Shown here in pieces: positions 4,236 to 5,352 of a DNA stretch of 5,352 bases. Source of the DNA: Spirochaetes bacterium GWF1_49_6 (GTDB lineage Bacteria; Spirochaetota; Brevinematia; Brevinematales; GWF1-51-8). The stretch lies in contig MIBD01000085.1 in the NCBI GenBank assembly GCA_001829395.1, positions 576-5,927 of the forward strand, in the 5' to 3' direction. How positions within the stretch are numbered: position 1 is the first letter of the stretch; each line of letters begins with the position of its first letter. The position numbers and the translations under genes were made by a program. The notes below the pieces were generated by a model. The model was not told the origin of the DNA, did not search any database, and saw only the letters and a list, made by a program, of their open reading frames with translations.

Positions 4236-5352
4236 ATGAAAAAAGTTGGTTTATGGTTATCGGCGCTTTTAATTCTCACGACTACCGGGGCTTTCGCCGG
4301 TGTAATGATGCAGGGCTTCTATTGGGATGTTCCCGCAGGCGGTACCTGGTGGAATACCATGAAGAGCAAAGCGTATGAACTTCGCTACATGGTCTCCGGC
4401 GTAGGTATCAACAGAATGTGGTTCCCGCCCGCCTCGAAGTGTTTGAACGGCGGATACTCGATGGGTTATGACCCCTATGATTATTATGACCTCGGTCAGT
4501 ATAATCAGATGGGTACGATTGAGACCCGTTTCGGTTCACAAGCCGAATTGAAAGCGGCGATAGCACAGTTTAAAGCTTATGGTGTTGCTTGTACGGCGGA
4601 CATCGTTCTGAACCATCGCGCCGGTGGAGCAAGCGAATACAACCCTAAAACCGGTGGAAACACATGGACGAGTTTCGCTGGCGTGCTTTCCGGTAAGGCA
4701 AAATGGCATTGGGATTCATTCCATCCGAATAACTATTGCTACAGTGACGAAGGTTCGTTCGGCGGATATCCCGACGTATGTTATTCGGCAGGTTTAGCTT
4801 ATACCGATATGAAGGCTTGGTTAGTATGGCTTAAGAGTTCGGTGAACGCGGGTTTCGATTCATGGAGATTTGACTATGTTAAAGGTTTTGCTTCTTGGGT
4901 AGTAAAAGATATGCGCGCGGCGTCGGGGAATCCTTTCTCGGTCGGCGAACTTTGGGATGCTAATACTACACTTTTGAACACTTGGGCTAACGGCAGCGGA
5001 GCTTCCGTATTCGACTTTGCTCTCTACTATACTATGAAAGATGTTTGTAACAACACCGGCGGCGGCGGATGGCTTCCTAACGTGTTCGATCCTAATAAGT
5101 CTTTTGCGGCTAAATGGGATGCGAGAGCGGTCACCTTCGTCGGGAACCATGACACCGATGAAATCTACACCGATAAAATGATGGCTTATGCGTTTATTTT
5201 GACCTACAAGGGATATCCTTGTGTCTATTGGAAAGACTACTATAACTACGGCTTGGCGACAGGCGGCGGATATGGTACAGGTTGGGGTAACGGTATCAAG
5301 CAGTTGGTATGGTGCCGTGAAAAACTCGCGGCCGGCGGACCGAATATCCAGA
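4236..5352 (+). CDS. Secreted GH13 alpha-amylase, Thermococcales-like (copy 2, 3' end missing)
   Basis: The frame is open from the ATG to the window edge: 372 codons plus one base, lacking most of the C-terminal beta-sandwich domain. The protein aligns to copy 1 with no indels and 32 differences (about 91% identity). It keeps the signal peptide with AFA before Gly22, the nucleophile Asp213, acid/base Glu238 and Asp306, the predicted calcium ligands, and all seven cysteines in this range including Cys168 and Cys182. Differences concentrate at 44-48, 109-118, 169-170, 220-246 and 285-292. Tyr239, beside the catalytic acid, is Leu here; Ser169-Gly170 is Tyr-Ser; and 285-289 reads DPNKS instead of NSTLA. 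It has its own ribosome site and leader, and the upstream terminator makes separate transcription likely. An active enzyme with a shifted substrate or product profile is the simplest reading. Confidence 0.93.
   Translation, partial: MKKVGLWLSALLILTTTGAFAGVMMQGFYWDVPAGGTWWNTMKSKAYELRYMVSGVGINRMWFPPASKCLNGGYSMGYDPYDYYDLGQYNQMGTIETRFGSQAELKAAIAQFKAYGVACTADIVLNHRAGGASEYNPKTGGNTWTSFAGVLSGKAKWHWDSFHPNNYCYSDEGSFGGYPDVCYSAGLAYTDMKAWLVWLKSSVNAGFDSWRFDYVKGFASWVVKDMRAASGNPFSVGELWDANTTLLNTWANGSGASVFDFALYYTMKDVCNNTGGGGWLPNVFDPNKSFAAKWDARAVTFVGNHDTDEIYTDKMMAYAFILTYKGYPCVYWKDYYNYGLATGGGYGTGWGNGIKQLVWCREKLAAGGPNIQ
4236..5352 (+). repeat. Tandem direct repeat, copy B (amylase coding DNA)
   Basis: Counterpart of 2547-3663, offset 1689 bp. 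The longest unbroken identical blocks include 4302-4345 (44 bp) and 5274-5323 (50 bp), set between more diverged stretches such as the codons for residues 285-289. The repeat is cut by the window edge. Confidence 0.9.

Overview
The window reads as bacterial chromosome: Shine-Dalgarno sites precede all four complete starts, there are sigma70-like promoters, one textbook intrinsic terminator, and Sec signal peptides with a signal peptidase I site. I cannot name the phylum from these genes. No mobile element, tRNA, rRNA or CRISPR array is visible.

Layout. Bases 1-65 hold the last codons of an unidentified rightward gene. It converges on a leftward MoxR-family AAA+ ATPase gene (140-1123), which stands alone without the DUF58/VWA partners that often follow moxR. 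A 117-bp spacer separates this gene from a rightward trans-polyprenyl diphosphate synthase (1241-2311); it holds two back-to-back promoter candidates whose -35 boxes are only 8 bp apart. Then come two tandem genes for secreted GH13 alpha-amylases. The first is complete (2547-3953) and ends in a strong terminator (3982-4010). The second (4236 to the window end) is cut by the window edge. A 235-bp and a 282-bp non-coding leader precede the two amylases; both carry dense clusters of TGCA tetramers and then AT-rich DNA.

How the genes relate. The amylases look like a gene pair that makes extracellular starch- or glycogen-degrading enzymes. They resemble the Thermococcales-type enzymes (CAZy GH13_7, judged from remembered sequences, not a search). 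Over the shared 372 codons they have no indels, 32 amino-acid differences (about 91% identity) and about 140 base differences (about 87.5% identity), so both copies seem to be kept by selection. Each has its own leader, and the terminator separates them, so they are probably separate transcription units. MoxR and the prenyl synthase share a GGG-rich glycine codon habit, whereas the amylases favour GGT/GGC/GGA. This points to high expression or a foreign origin.

The points most worth a second look are a predicted zinc site in the amylases in which one archaeal histidine ligand is replaced by cysteine, the substitutions between copies near the active site (notably Tyr239 to Leu beside the catalytic acid), and the TGCA clusters as possible shared operators. 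I see no clear evidence of an entirely new biological system here.
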